Assembly: GCA_964452115.1 (NCBI GenBank) | Contig: CAYVKY010000015.1 | Location: forward strand, 1 to 25,956 | DNA length: 25,956 nt | Direction: 5' to 3' | DNA from: CAYVKY01 sp964452115 | GTDB taxonomy: Bacteria; Bacteroidota; Ignavibacteria; Tepidaquicellales; Tepidaquicellaceae | Shown here: in pieces, positions 1 through 9,008 of the stretch | Layout of the letters: each line of letters starts with the position of its first letter | How positions within the stretch are numbered: the first letter of the stretch is position 1 | Translations under genes and position numbers: made by a program | Notes under the pieces: model-generated | What the model was told of the DNA's origin: nothing | Seen by the model: only the letters and a program-made list of their open reading frames with translations | Database searches by the model: none

Positions 1-765
1 TATAAACTCCGGTGAAGATTCGGATTCAGGTCTTGTTTTTGATACGAGTTCCACTGTGTATTTAATTACTTCATCTGAAACCGGTACTTTCTTTATCAAA
101 TCCTGATACATAATCACTTCCGGTTTTGAAAAAACTTTCTGAAGTCCGGGAACGTACATTCCTGTTGTCTTTTCTATGATTTCTTTTTCTTCATTTTTAT
201 CCGGATATCCTAATCTTAAATCAAACATAAATCTGTCGAGCTGCGCTTCGGGTAAGGGATATGTGCCTTCCTGCTCAATCGGATTCTGAGTAGCCAATAC
301 AAAAAACGGCTCTTCAAGGTTATATGTTGTTCCGCCGGCTGTCACTCTGTGCTCCTGCATCGCTTCAAGCAGTGCTGACTGCGTTTTCGGCGGGGTACGG
401 TTTATTTCATCTGCAAGAATAATATTAGCAAATACCGGTCCTTTCAGAAACCTGAATTCTTTCTTCGAATTTTGTCCTTCAAGAATTTCCGTGCCGGTGA
501 TGTCGGCAGGCATCAGGTCCGGTGTAAACTGGATGCGGCTGAACTTCAAGTCCATACATTCGGCAACAGATTTCACAATCAGTGTTTTCGCAAGCCCCGG
601 AACGCCTATCAGCAGGCTGTGTCCGCGGGTCAGGATGGAAATTATAATATTGTTGATTATCTTATCCTGTCCGACTATCGCTTTTGAAATTTCTTTTTTA
701 AACTCTTTGTATTTTATGTTTAACTGCGAAATCAGTTCGCTGTCATTATTATTTTCCATAATCAT
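1..765 (-). CDS. MoxR-family AAA+ ATPase (3' end missing)
   Basis: Manual translation of the minus strand gives 255 residues with no stop before the left edge. MoxR ATPases are chaperone-like AAA+ proteins thought to help fold or activate partner protein complexes. Visible motifs are Walker A GVPGLAKT (residues 54-61), Walker B ending in ADE (residues 118-120), sensor-1-like ATQNP (158-162) and LDRF (176-179). Family members are about 320-340 aa, so roughly 70-80 residues, including the lid domain, lie outside the window. The ATG at 763-765 overlaps the TGA of the upstream M16 gene in an ATGA arrangement, suggesting translational coupling. A second in-frame ATG lies two codons later at 759. 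MoxR genes often sit beside VWA or DUF58 genes, which may lie past the edge. The family call is firm; the client is unknown. Confidence 0.9.
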   Translation of the reverse strand, partial: MIMENNNDSELISQLNIKYKEFKKEISKAIVGQDKIINNIIISILTRGHSLLIGVPGLAKTLIVKSVAECMDLKFSRIQFTPDLMPADITGTEILEGQNSKKEFRFLKGPVFANIILADEINRTPPKTQSALLEAMQEHRVTAGGTTYNLEEPFFVLATQNPIEQEGTYPLPEAQLDRFMFDLRLGYPDKNEEKEIIEKTTGMYVPGLQKVFSKPEVIMYQDLIKKVPVSDEVIKYTVELVSKTRPESESSPEFI

Positions 766-2135
766 AAATTTTGTTGTTCGATAATTTCAACATCAGGTAT
801 TGATTTCCTTAACGATGCTTTTATATCATCAGGATTTCCGCAAACCGATATCACAAGTTTGTCAGGCATAAGGTATTTCCGGGCTGCCTGCTGAATTGAC
901 TGCGGTGTCACTTCGTTTATTTTTGAAATATATGTGTTATAAAACTGTGCATCAATGTCAAATAAATCGAGCCCGAGCACCTTTGAAGCAATTGAATTAG
1001 GCGTTTCCAGCTGCATCGGATACGTTCCGGTGATATAATTTTTTACGCTCTCCAGTTCTTTTTCACCGACAGGTTCATCCTGCATCCTTTTCATTTCATT
1101 TATAATTTCCTTTAATGCCTCGCCTGTTAAATCATTTTTAACATTTGTTTCGACAAAAAAATCACCCTGATATTTTTTAGTATTCAGCAATGACTTCGCA
1201 CCGTAAGTATATCCGTTCACTTCTCTGAGATTTGTGTTAATCCTCGAAGTAAAGCTGCCGCCAAGCACAGTGTTCATCATTTTAAGCGGGATAAAATCGG
1301 GATGATTTCTCATAATCGCCCTGCTGCCCGCAATTATATCAGACTGTACTGCTGACTTTCTTTCAACGATATAAACTTTCGTTTTATTTATTTCAGGCTG
1401 AGGATTGATTTTTATTTCGCCTGTTTTTTCTTTTCCTTTTTTGAAATTATCGTTTTCAATTATTCTGAAAACTTCTTCTTCGTCTATATCGCCGATAAAA
1501 CACAATGCAGTATGTGAATCGAGAAGGAAATTTTCGTATGCATAATTTAATTTTTCCTTGTTTATTCCGGGGATGGAGTCAAGCGTGCCTTCAATATTCA
1601 CCGAATACTGCGAATCTCCGTAAAGCATTTTTTTGTAAAGTTTTGATGCAAGATAGTCACCCGAATCCATCAGCGAATAAATATAATTTATTTTCTGCAG
1701 CTGCATTCTTTCGATTTCATCATCTGAAAATGCGGGGCTGCTTATAATATCGGAAACGAGTTCCATCATACTTCCGAAATATTTTTTCAGGCAATGGAAT
1801 GTAATGTAATTATAATCGTAATCGCTTCCGGTTGTTATTGAAGCGCCGAATGAATCTATAATATAAGATATTTCGGCGGCTGTCCTTTTATTCGTTCCTT
1901 TCGTCAGCATCTCAAACATAAAATTTGAAAGTCCGTCCGATTTATTATCTTTCAGTCTGTCAAATATTGAACCTGTTTTGAAAATAATTCTGAATGTTAC
2001 AACGGGGAATCTCCTGTCGGTAATCACATAAGCACTGCCTTCCCCGTGAATAATCAGTTTACGGTATTCGGGAAATTTGATATCTTTCGGCTTTGATACC
2101 GGCGGTATAATGTTACGGTTAAGTTTATTTTTCAT
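762..2135 (-). CDS. M16-family peptidase homologue lacking the zinc site (non-catalytic partner subunit)
   Basis: This 457-aa protein has the M16 (insulinase/pitrilysin) two-lobed fold. Where the catalytic HxxEH should be, around residues 71-75, it reads NFMFE, so the zinc ligands are lost. The C-terminal lobe keeps the LREVNGYTY motif (R304, Y309/Y311), the R/Y substrate-binding pair. Complementary active and inactive subunits forming a heterodimer are well known in M16B enzymes. The gene directly upstream encodes the HxxEH subunit, and the two overlap by 11 bp (2125-2135), which fits co-translation and assembly. No signal peptide is evident, so the compartment is uncertain. The downstream moxR overlaps by 4 bp. 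The pairing is inference from motif complementarity and gene overlap. The substrate is unknown. Confidence 0.9.
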   Translation of the reverse strand: MKNKLNRNIIPPVSKPKDIKFPEYRKLIIHGEGSAYVITDRRFPVVTFRIIFKTGSIFDRLKDNKSDGLSNFMFEMLTKGTNKRTAAEISYIIDSFGASITTGSDYDYNYITFHCLKKYFGSMMELVSDIISSPAFSDDEIERMQLQKINYIYSLMDSGDYLASKLYKKMLYGDSQYSVNIEGTLDSIPGINKEKLNYAYENFLLDSHTALCFIGDIDEEEVFRIIENDNFKKGKEKTGEIKINPQPEINKTKVYIVERKSAVQSDIIAGSRAIMRNHPDFIPLKMMNTVLGGSFTSRINTNLREVNGYTYGAKSLLNTKKYQGDFFVETNVKNDLTGEALKEIINEMKRMQDEPVGEKELESVKNYITGTYPMQLETPNSIASKVLGLDLFDIDAQFYNTYISKINEVTPQSIQQAARKYLMPDKLVISVCGNPDDIKASLRKSIPDVEIIEQQNL

Positions 2136-3375
2136 TTGGATAATAATTTAATACAACACGCTGATGATTGTTCAGAAATTTATTTGCTAAATTTATTATA
2201 TCGTCTTTGTTAACCTCTGCAATTCTTTCAAGCTCGGAGTTTATTCTTCCTGCATCATTAAACATTAATTTGTATTTCGTCAGTCTGTCGGCGGTATTCC
2301 AGTTTGTCTGCAGGGCGAAACACGTTCCGAGTTCAAGTTTATTTTTAATACTTTCAATTTCCTCATCCGTTATTTTCCCGCTGCGTATTTCTTCAAGTAC
2401 TTTATCAATGGCAATGCGTGCAAGATTTTCATCTGCACCTTTATTAATATATGTTTCAATACTGAAAATTCCTTTATATTCCAGTCCAAGCGTAAAGGAT
2501 TCGATATCATTGCAAAGTTTTTTATCAATCACAAGGTCTTTATACAATCTTGAACTTTCCCCTGATGTGAGAATTCCCGAAAGCACCATACCCGCATAAA
2601 ATTCATCGCTTCCCGGTCTGGGGATTTTATAATATATAAACTCCCCGCTAAGATTGACATTATCTTTTCTGTTAAAAATTATCTCGCTTGAAATTTCATT
2701 CTCCATAAATGAATAATTTGATTTTTCTCCCGAGGGCATATCGCCGTAATATTTTTCTATCAGTTCTTTGGTTCTCAAATAGTCTATGTCACCCGTAACT
2801 GTAAGCACGGCATTGGAAGCATTATAATATTTTTCATAAAACTTTTTCAGAACAGCGGGGGTAACATTTCTTATATCGCTTTCAATTCCGATAACGGTAT
2901 TTTTGTAACCTTCATCTGAAAATAACCTTTTCGATGACTCTTCTTCCACTGAGCCGTAAGGCGAATTGTCAACGTGCTGAAGTTTCTCTTCGAGTACTAC
3001 GTTTTTCTGTATCTCGATACTTTCATCCGAAAATCCGAATTTGACATACCTGTCTGAATCCAGCCACATTGCAAATTCAAGAGCATTAGACGGAATAATC
3101 ATCTGAAAGTCAGTCATGTCGTGTGAAGTATATGCATTGCTTTCGCCGCCTTTATCGGAAAGCAATACGTCAAACTCGCCCTGCGGCACATTTTCCGAAC
3201 CGGAAAACATAAGATGCTCAATAAGGTGCGCGATTCCATGCTCGCCTTCCCGCTCATTTTTAGAGCCAACCTTGAATCCCATACTTATCATACAAAGCGG
3301 TATGCGGTCGTTTTTGCTAAGCACAACTCTAAGTCCGTTTTCCAAAGTGAATTCATTAATATCAATTTTTATCAT
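2125..3375 (-). CDS. M16-family zinc metallopeptidase, catalytic subunit
   Basis: This 416-aa protein opens with the typical M16 N-terminus (FTLENGLRVVLSKND) and has the inverted zinc motif HLIEH at residues 50-54. The third zinc ligand is E129 or E130 in NVVLEEK, about 75 residues downstream as the family requires (HxxEH-x74-76-E). M16B enzymes degrade peptides or short polypeptides inside a closed chamber. The ATG start at 3373-3375 has no obvious Shine-Dalgarno sequence. It is the first gene of a three-gene minus-strand operon (this gene, zinc-less partner, MoxR), and its upstream region is shared with the divergent gene at 3526. No secretion signal is seen. The enzyme class is confident; the physiological substrate cannot be told from sequence. 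Confidence 0.93.
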   Translation of the reverse strand: MIKIDINEFTLENGLRVVLSKNDRIPLCMISMGFKVGSKNEREGEHGIAHLIEHLMFSGSENVPQGEFDVLLSDKGGESNAYTSHDMTDFQMIIPSNALEFAMWLDSDRYVKFGFSDESIEIQKNVVLEEKLQHVDNSPYGSVEEESSKRLFSDEGYKNTVIGIESDIRNVTPAVLKKFYEKYYNASNAVLTVTGDIDYLRTKELIEKYYGDMPSGEKSNYSFMENEISSEIIFNRKDNVNLSGEFIYYKIPRPGSDEFYAGMVLSGILTSGESSRLYKDLVIDKKLCNDIESFTLGLEYKGIFSIETYINKGADENLARIAIDKVLEEIRSGKITDEEIESIKNKLELGTCFALQTNWNTADRLTKYKLMFNDAGRINSELERIAEVNKDDIINLANKFLNNHQRVVLNYYPNEK

Positions 3376-3525
3376 TGCTGTCTGCGGAATTTAACTAATT
3401 CCAAATCTGTTTATTTATTATAGAATAGGAAATGTAATTTAATTGATTTGATATTAATTTACAGCCGAAAAATAGGTAAATATTACACTTGAAACTTTCA
3501 TATATTTTAAATTAGTTTGATAACT

Positions 3526-6500
3526 ATGAAAATATCTAAATATAACATTGTCGCATTAAACGTAATAATCGTTCTTCTGATTTTATTTCTATATCCCGGG
3601 GTTTCATCCGCACAATTCGGGAAAAATAAAGTACAATACAAAGATTTTAAATGGAGCTATTTGCAGTCAAAACATTTTGATGTATATTTTTATCAGGATG
3701 GATATGACCTGGCGGAATATACGGCAACCGTTGCAGAGAGTTCATTGGTATCCCTTTCAAAAAATATGGATTACAATATCGGCAACCGCGTCCCGTTGAT
3801 TTCTTTTCAGTCGCACAATGACTTTCAGCAGAATAATATTCTCGATGAATATCTGCCGGAAGGCGTGGGGGGCGTTACCGAACTTTTCAAAAACAGGGTG
3901 TTGGTGCCTTTCGAAGGAAACTACAGCCAGTACAGGCATGTAATCCATCACGAACTTACACATGCTTTTATGAATGATATGTTTTACGGCGGGTCAATTC
4001 AGAATATCATAGCAAAGAATATTACACTTGTATTTCCGGGTTGGTTTGCCGAAGGAATGGCCGAAGTGCAGAGCCTTGGCGGACTTGATAAAGAAACAGA
4101 TATGTATATAAGGGATGCAGTTATAAATGATTATCTTCCGCCGCTTGACTATCTTAGCGGATATTTTTCATACCGGGGCGGGCAGAGTTTCTTTGCATTT
4201 CTTCAGGATGAATACGGCAAATATAAAATCGGCGACCTTATGAATAATATCAAGGCATCAAATGATATTAATGAAGGATTTAAAGAAACTTATAAACTGG
4301 ATTTGGATAAACTTAATGACAAGTGGCACAAGTATGAATATAAGATGTATTGGGCTGATGCCAAAAACCGCGAAGAAGTAAGCGACTTTGCAAAAATGCT
4401 CACCGACCATACAAAAGACGGCGGCTTCTATAATATTGCACCGAAAATATCCCCGAAAGGAGATAAGTTTGCGTTTATATCAGACCGCAGTGATAACTTT
4501 GACGTGTACCTTGCGAGAACTGACAACGGCGAAATTCTTGACAAACTAATTTCGGGAAACACTTCCAGCAATTTTGAGGAACTTCAGATATTGACTCCGG
4601 GACTAAGTTGGTCTCCGGACGGAAATAAAATTGCAATCAGTGTAAAAGCAGGTGAAGCCGATGCAGTATTTTTAATTGATGTGAACTCCGGAGATAAAGT
4701 TAAACTTCCGGTTGAACTCACTTCTATTTCTAATGTTGCCTGGTCGCCTGATAAGGACTATGTGGCTTTTGTCGGTACTAACGGAACTGAATCGGATTTA
4801 TACACATACAACATAAAGACATACAAACTCGAACCTCTGACAATGGATATTTTTTCCGATGCGAATCCCGTATGGAGTCCCGACGGAAAATCTATAATAT
4901 TTAATTCTGACAGGGGAGATTATCTGAAAAAATCAGATATTCCTTCCGGATTTAAAATGTCGAAATTCGATTTTGAGAGCCGCGGACTTTACCGGATAGA
5001 TGTTAAAACAAAAGAAATTACAAAAATTGTTTCCGAAAAAGGTTCAAATATAAATTACGTTCAGTTCGGAAAGGACGGCAAGCGGCTGCTTTATGTTTCG
5101 GATGAAAACGGAATACACAATATTTATTCATACGAACCGGATTCAACGGGGGCATATATAAGCCGCCCGATTACAAATTCACTTAATCCTATTACACAAA
5201 TTTCACTTTCAAAAGACGAAAAGAAACTTCTTTTCGTATCAATGAATAAAGGCGGCTATGACATTTACTCTATTGATAATCCATTCGACAGAAATATCGG
5301 AAAGAGAACCCTTGAACCCACAGATTTTGTAAGGCGGCACAATCTTACGATTGCATACAAAGATTCACTCGGAAATATAAACAGAGAGCCCGTGCAGGAT
5401 TCACTGAAAAATAATATACCGGCACCGGTTACGGTTGAGAAAGATACAACTTCAATTTACGGAAACGATATTACAATTAATTTCGGAGATAACGAAAAAG
5501 ACAAAAGAAACGCTGTAAGAAATTATACTGACTCGACTTACGCTGCAAATCCGAACTTCAAACTTCAGGATTACCAGAATCCGGATGGTTCATTCAAGAT
5601 TAATAAATATAAAATAAAATTTTCTCCCGACCTGGTTTATGGAAATGCAAACTATNNNNNNNNNNTCGAGTTTTTACGGCGTACAGGGCGTGGCATCAAT
5701 ATCACTAAGCGATTTAATGGGCGAGCACAGAATTTTTATTCTTACTTCAATGGTGATTGACCTTAAGAACAGCGACTACGCGCTTGGGTATTATTACCTG
5801 CCCAAACGAATAGATTACGGATTTATGGTTTACCACACTGCAAGATTTCTATATTATGATTACGGACTCGGCGACCAGCTTTTCAGATATACAACATTGG
5901 GAGGTTTAGTCAGCTTGTCATATCCGCTGACTAAATTCAAAAGATTTGATGCAAGCCTCGGAATTATGAAAGTATCGGAAGACAATCTGGATGATTCGAG
6001 TTATCCTTCAGATTCAAAAACATTTTTGGTCCCGTCTCTGAGTTATGTGTATGACAACAGCACATTCGGTTACATCGCACCTATAAAAGGTTCGAGGTAT
6101 AACATCACACTTATGGCATCACCGAAAATTGGCAATAATGGAATGGAATTTGAATCTGCACTGCTTGACTATAGAAAATATTTTAAACTTACAGATGACT
6201 TCATATTTGCAACGCGATTATCAGGCGGTGCGAGTTTCGGTTCCACGCCTCAGAGATTTTATATCGGCGGTGTTGAAAACTGGATAAACAGAGATTTTAC
6301 TCACAACAACATTCCTATCAGCAACATTAACGAATATGCATTTTCGATGGCAGGCTTGCCGCTGAGAGGCTATGACTATGATGCACTTTCAGGTTCCAAG
6401 TATGCAATAGCAAACCTCGAATTCCGCTTCCCGGTTTTCAAATACCTTATATTTGGATTCCTGCCGTTCGGATTTGCAAACATTCAGGGAAATATTTTCT

Positions 6501-6718
6501 TTGATGCAGGCACGGCGTGGACTGACAATCATGCAGTAAAGTTATTCAAAAAAGATGAAAACGGCACGCTTGTTGCTCAGGACTTATTAATGGGCACGGG
6601 CTACGGGTTCAGAGTAATATTCCTTGGATTCCCCGTCAGGTTTGATGTGGCATATTCTTACAATATGAAAAAGTTTTCGCAGCCGAAATATTATATATCC
6701 CTCGGACTGGACTTCTAA
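3526..6718 (+). CDS. MA-type metallopeptidase / TolB-like propeller / outer-membrane beta-barrel protein (interrupted by assembly gap)
   Basis: One gene of about 1,060 aa, split on paper by a 10-N gap at 5656-5665. The ATG at 3526 is chosen over an in-frame TTG at 3517 because it starts directly at a signal peptide (MKISKYN..., cleavage near VSSAQ). Residues about 100-260 hold a gluzincin (peptidase MA-like) domain: HELTH at residues 142-146 gives two His ligands and the general base, and E176 in FAEGMAE is the likely third ligand. Residues about 300-600 carry repeated SPDGNKIA/SPDKDYVAF/SPDGKSIIF blades of a TolB/WD40-like propeller. After the gap the protein is a BamA/TamA-like barrel ending in the strand YYISLGLDF, with the terminal Phe of outer-membrane barrels. 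It probably sits in the outer membrane with its peptidase and propeller in the periplasm. A terminator follows. Confidence 0.85.
5656..5665. other. Assembly gap (10 N) inside the outer-membrane protein gene
   Basis: Ten N bases break the reading frame. The codon before the gap ends at 5655 and the next meaningful codon (TCG) begins at 5666. A true gap length divisible by three, possibly zero, restores one continuous protein. The written length of ten is therefore a placeholder or an assembly error. Confidence 0.95.
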
Positions 6719-6739
6719 AAAAATTTTAAAATTGTTACG

Positions 6740-6767
6740 AAGGCGGATTTTCATCCGCCTTTTTTTT
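6740..6767 (+). terminator. Rho-independent terminator after the outer-membrane barrel gene
   Basis: AGGCGGAT (6741-6748) pairs perfectly with ATCCGCCT (6753-6760) around a 4-base loop, followed by a run of T to 6767. It lies 22 bp after the stop codon at 6718 and ends the plus-strand transcript before alr. Confidence 0.9.
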
Positions 6768-6826
6768 ATCATATAAGATATTTAATAAAATGAGTAAATT
6801 ACAAAGATGATTTTAAAATTTTAAAG

Positions 6827-7972
6827 ATGAATCCAACCAGAGCAGAAATTGATTTAAATAAACTTGAATTTAATTTCAATCAACTAAAAAGTTATATCAA
6901 AAAGGCAAAGCCCGCAAGGAAAGTTAAAATATGCGGCATAGTGAAAGCAAATGCTTATGGTCACGGCATTCAGGAAATCAGCAGAAAACTGATTTCCATC
7001 GGTGCGGAATATCTCGGTGTTGCAAATTATGACGAGGCAATAAAGCTCAGAAGTGTTGTACCTGATGCGAATATACTTGTGTTCGGAACGTTGATACATT
7101 CAAAACTCAAACCCGAAACTTATGTTTCAAAACTTATGAAGCACAATCTGATTGCGACGGTTGCATCGCTGGACACTGCAAAGTTTCTTGATGACTACAG
7201 CTCAAAGCTCGGAAAAAAATTTAAAGTGCACATTAAAGTTGATACAGGCCTTAGAAGAATCGGATTTGATATTAAATATGCATACAAAAATATAGAAAAA
7301 GTTTTTCAGTTCAAAAATCTTGACATCGAAGGGATATACACACATTTTGCAACTTCGGAAATTTACAATAAAACATTTGCAAAAGAGCAGCTTGCACTTT
7401 TCAATGAACTGCTTTTTAATCTTAAAAAGGGCGGAATGGAATTCCCTATCGTTCACAGTGCAAATAGCGGTGCAATACTGAATCTGCCGGAGTCATATTT
7501 TGATATGGTAAGACCGGGACTTTCGCTGTATGGATATTATCCAGCAGATGAATTCAGGGATGTGATTGAACTAAAACCGATTATGAGCCTGAAGTCAAAA
7601 ATTACTTACATAAAAAGACTTGATGAAGGCATCAGCATTTCGTATGGAAGGAAATATTTCACAAAGGAAAAAACATTTATCGGTTCAATTCCCATTGGTT
7701 ACGGTGACGGGTATTGGAGAGGATTATCAAACATAGGAAAAGTTTATATCAACAATAAATTGTATCCCATAGTTGGTGCAATTACTATGGACTGGCTGAT
7801 GGTAAATCTCGGCGTGAAAACGGATGTGAGAGTCGGCGACGATGTGCTCCTGATGGGAAAAGAAAACGGAAATTCACTCACTGCAAATAAACTTGCCAAA
7901 ATTCTGAACACCATCCCCTATGAAATTCTTTGTTCCACAGCTTCCCGTGTGGAAAGAGTATATCTAGAATAA
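6827..7972 (+). CDS. alr: Alanine racemase (PLP-dependent)
   Basis: This 381-aa protein interconverts L- and D-alanine for peptidoglycan synthesis in the cytoplasm. The PLP-binding lysine is K40 in VKANAYGHG. The second catalytic base, tyrosine, is Y273 in ISYGRKY, followed by the family signature IGSIPIGYGDGYWRGLSN. The HSANSGA segment and RPGLSLYG are also standard for the family. Length matches typical Alr enzymes (about 360-390 aa), so it is a stand-alone racemase and not a MurF fusion. It is monocistronic: a strong terminator lies upstream and the REP-like repeat array begins about 70 bp downstream. The ATG at 6827 begins the canonical N-terminus (NPTRAEIDLNKL). Confidence 0.96.
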   Translation: MNPTRAEIDLNKLEFNFNQLKSYIKKAKPARKVKICGIVKANAYGHGIQEISRKLISIGAEYLGVANYDEAIKLRSVVPDANILVFGTLIHSKLKPETYVSKLMKHNLIATVASLDTAKFLDDYSSKLGKKFKVHIKVDTGLRRIGFDIKYAYKNIEKVFQFKNLDIEGIYTHFATSEIYNKTFAKEQLALFNELLFNLKKGGMEFPIVHSANSGAILNLPESYFDMVRPGLSLYGYYPADEFRDVIELKPIMSLKSKITYIKRLDEGISISYGRKYFTKEKTFIGSIPIGYGDGYWRGLSNIGKVYINNKLYPIVGAITMDWLMVNLGVKTDVRVGDDVLLMGKENGNSLTANKLAKILNTIPYEILCSTASRVERVYLE

Positions 7973-8040
7973 AATTGGGATAAAGTTTCAATTGTTCCAA
8001 TGCTCTATTGTGTGATTTATCATAACGTATTTTTATATCC

Positions 8041-8522
8041 TAAACCAATCAAGCGTACATAACTGGAACACCGAAATTCTATTATCTTCCGAACCCCGGA
8101 GGGGTAGCATAATTGTAACACTGAGTTTCTCTTGCCTCCTGAACCCCGGAGGGGTGGCATAATTGTAGCGCTGAGCTTCTCTTGTCTCCTGAACCCCGGA
8201 GGGGTGGCATAATTGTAGCGCTGAGTTTCTCTTGCCTCCTGAACCCCGGAGGGGTGGCATAATTGTAGCGCTGAGCTTCTCTTGTCTCCTGAACCCCGGA
8301 GGGGTGGCATAATTGTAGTGCTGAGTTTCTCTTGCCTCCTNNNNNNNNNNNNNNNNNNNNNNNNNNNNNNNNNNNNNNNNNNNNNNNNNNNNNNNNNNNN
8401 NNNNNNNNNNNNNNNNNNNNNNNNNNNNNNNNNNNNNNNNCTCCTGAACCCCGGAGGGGTGGCATAATTGTAGTGCTGAGTTTCTCTTGCCTCCTAAACC
8501 CCGGAGGGGTGGCATAATTATT
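8041..8522. repeat. 50-bp-period tandem repeat array built on a GC-rich REP-like palindrome
   Basis: The core ACCCCGGAGGGGT (5-bp stems around GGA) recurs with an exact 50-bp spacing: the block GAACCCCGGA starts at 8091, 8141, 8191, 8241 and 8291. After the N gap it recurs at 8446 and, as AAACCCCGGA, at 8496. The 8041-8090 stretch is a diverged unit in the same register. Between palindromes lies a near-identical segment (GGCATAATTGTAGCGCTGAG and so on). Units alternate between two subtypes (GAGTTTCTCTTGCC and GAGCTTCTCTTGTC). It fills the space between alr and the convergent transposase gene and stops 3 bp before that gene's stop codon. There are no variable spacers, so it is not CRISPR. Confidence 0.92.
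8341..8440. other. Assembly gap (100 N) inside the tandem array
   Basis: Exactly 100 N interrupt the array. The 50-bp register is off by 5 bases across it (palindromes at 8291 and 8446), so 100 is a scaffolding placeholder and the real number of repeat units is unknown. Confidence 0.95.
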
Positions 8523-8525
8523 ATA

Positions 8526-8978
8526 TCATTCGAAAATTTTTCCCATATCAAATATTATATCATACTTTTGCAGCATGGTTATATATTCTTCTCTAAACGA
8601 TTTTGATGCGTGATGCTTTTCCTGATTTTGAATATAGTTGTAAACATCGTTTATCTGTGAATGTGAATACGAAAACGCTCCATAACCTTCCTGCCAATAA
8701 AATCTCCCCTTTAAATAATTCTTTTCATGAATATAATTTGATGAATTATTTTTTATATCACGAACCAAATCGGATATTGCATTCTTAGGATTAAGTCCGA
8801 AAAATATATGAACATGGTCTTCGGTTCCGTTAATTATTATCGGTTTGTTACCTTTATTTTTTATGATTCCCGCAATATAGCTGTATAATTCTTGTTTCCA
8901 GGATTTTTCTATTTGTGCATGCCTTCCTTGGACAGCAAACACCAAATGAATGTAGAGTTGAGAAAATGAGTCTGCCAT
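8526..8978 (-). CDS. IS200-like / REP-associated HUH transposase (Y1_Tnp)
   Basis: This 150-aa, apparently full-length protein belongs to the Y1 transposase family, which cuts and joins single-stranded DNA at hairpins. The HUH motif is HVH at residues 55-57 in EDHVHIFFG, and the catalytic tyrosine is probably Y115 in NYIQNQEKHH. The WQEGYGAFSYS segment (residues 95-104) is typical of the Bacteroidota-type branch. There is no TnpB partner. Palindromic repeat arrays lie on both sides in opposite orientations: 50-bp units directly beyond the stop codon and 49-bp units starting about 30 bp upstream of the ATG. That layout resembles RAYT (REP-associated tyrosine transposase) loci, where the enzyme acts on REP hairpins instead of classic IS ends. 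No frameshift or stop is seen, so it may be active or domesticated. Confidence 0.92.
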   Translation of the reverse strand: MADSFSQLYIHLVFAVQGRHAQIEKSWKQELYSYIAGIIKNKGNKPIIINGTEDHVHIFFGLNPKNAISDLVRDIKNNSSNYIHEKNYLKGRFYWQEGYGAFSYSHSQINDVYNYIQNQEKHHASKSFREEYITMLQKYDIIFDMGKIFE

Positions 8979-9008
8979 AATTATTATTTTAATATTTTAT
9001 ATTTATGT

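Noticed and set aside
472..784. Plus-strand ORFs opposite moxR
   Set aside because: They are antisense to a gene with clear Walker A and B motifs and have no recognisable features of their own.
3489..3519. Bacteroidota-type promoter (TTG, 20 bp, TTAGTTTG) before the 3526 gene
   Set aside because: The -7 element has one mismatch to TAnnTTTG and would put the transcription start at the ATG itself. Too weak to annotate.
3517..3525. TTG start for the peptidase/propeller/barrel gene
   Set aside because: The ATG at 3526 is nine bases downstream and begins a clean signal peptide; the TTG only adds three residues.
8041..8522. CRISPR array
   Set aside because: Period is constant, but the segments between palindromes are nearly identical rather than unique, the palindrome is only 13-15 bp, and no cas gene is present. 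The HNH gene at 24903 has no RuvC or Cas9 features.
8020..8551. Long minus-strand ORFs through the repeat array (translating as MPPLRGSG, ATPPGF and similar)
   Set aside because: The 50-bp unit lacks stops in all three minus frames, so the three overlapping ORFs are the same DNA read in different frames. They contain the N gap, have no start context or domain, and follow the DNA repeat rather than a protein pattern.
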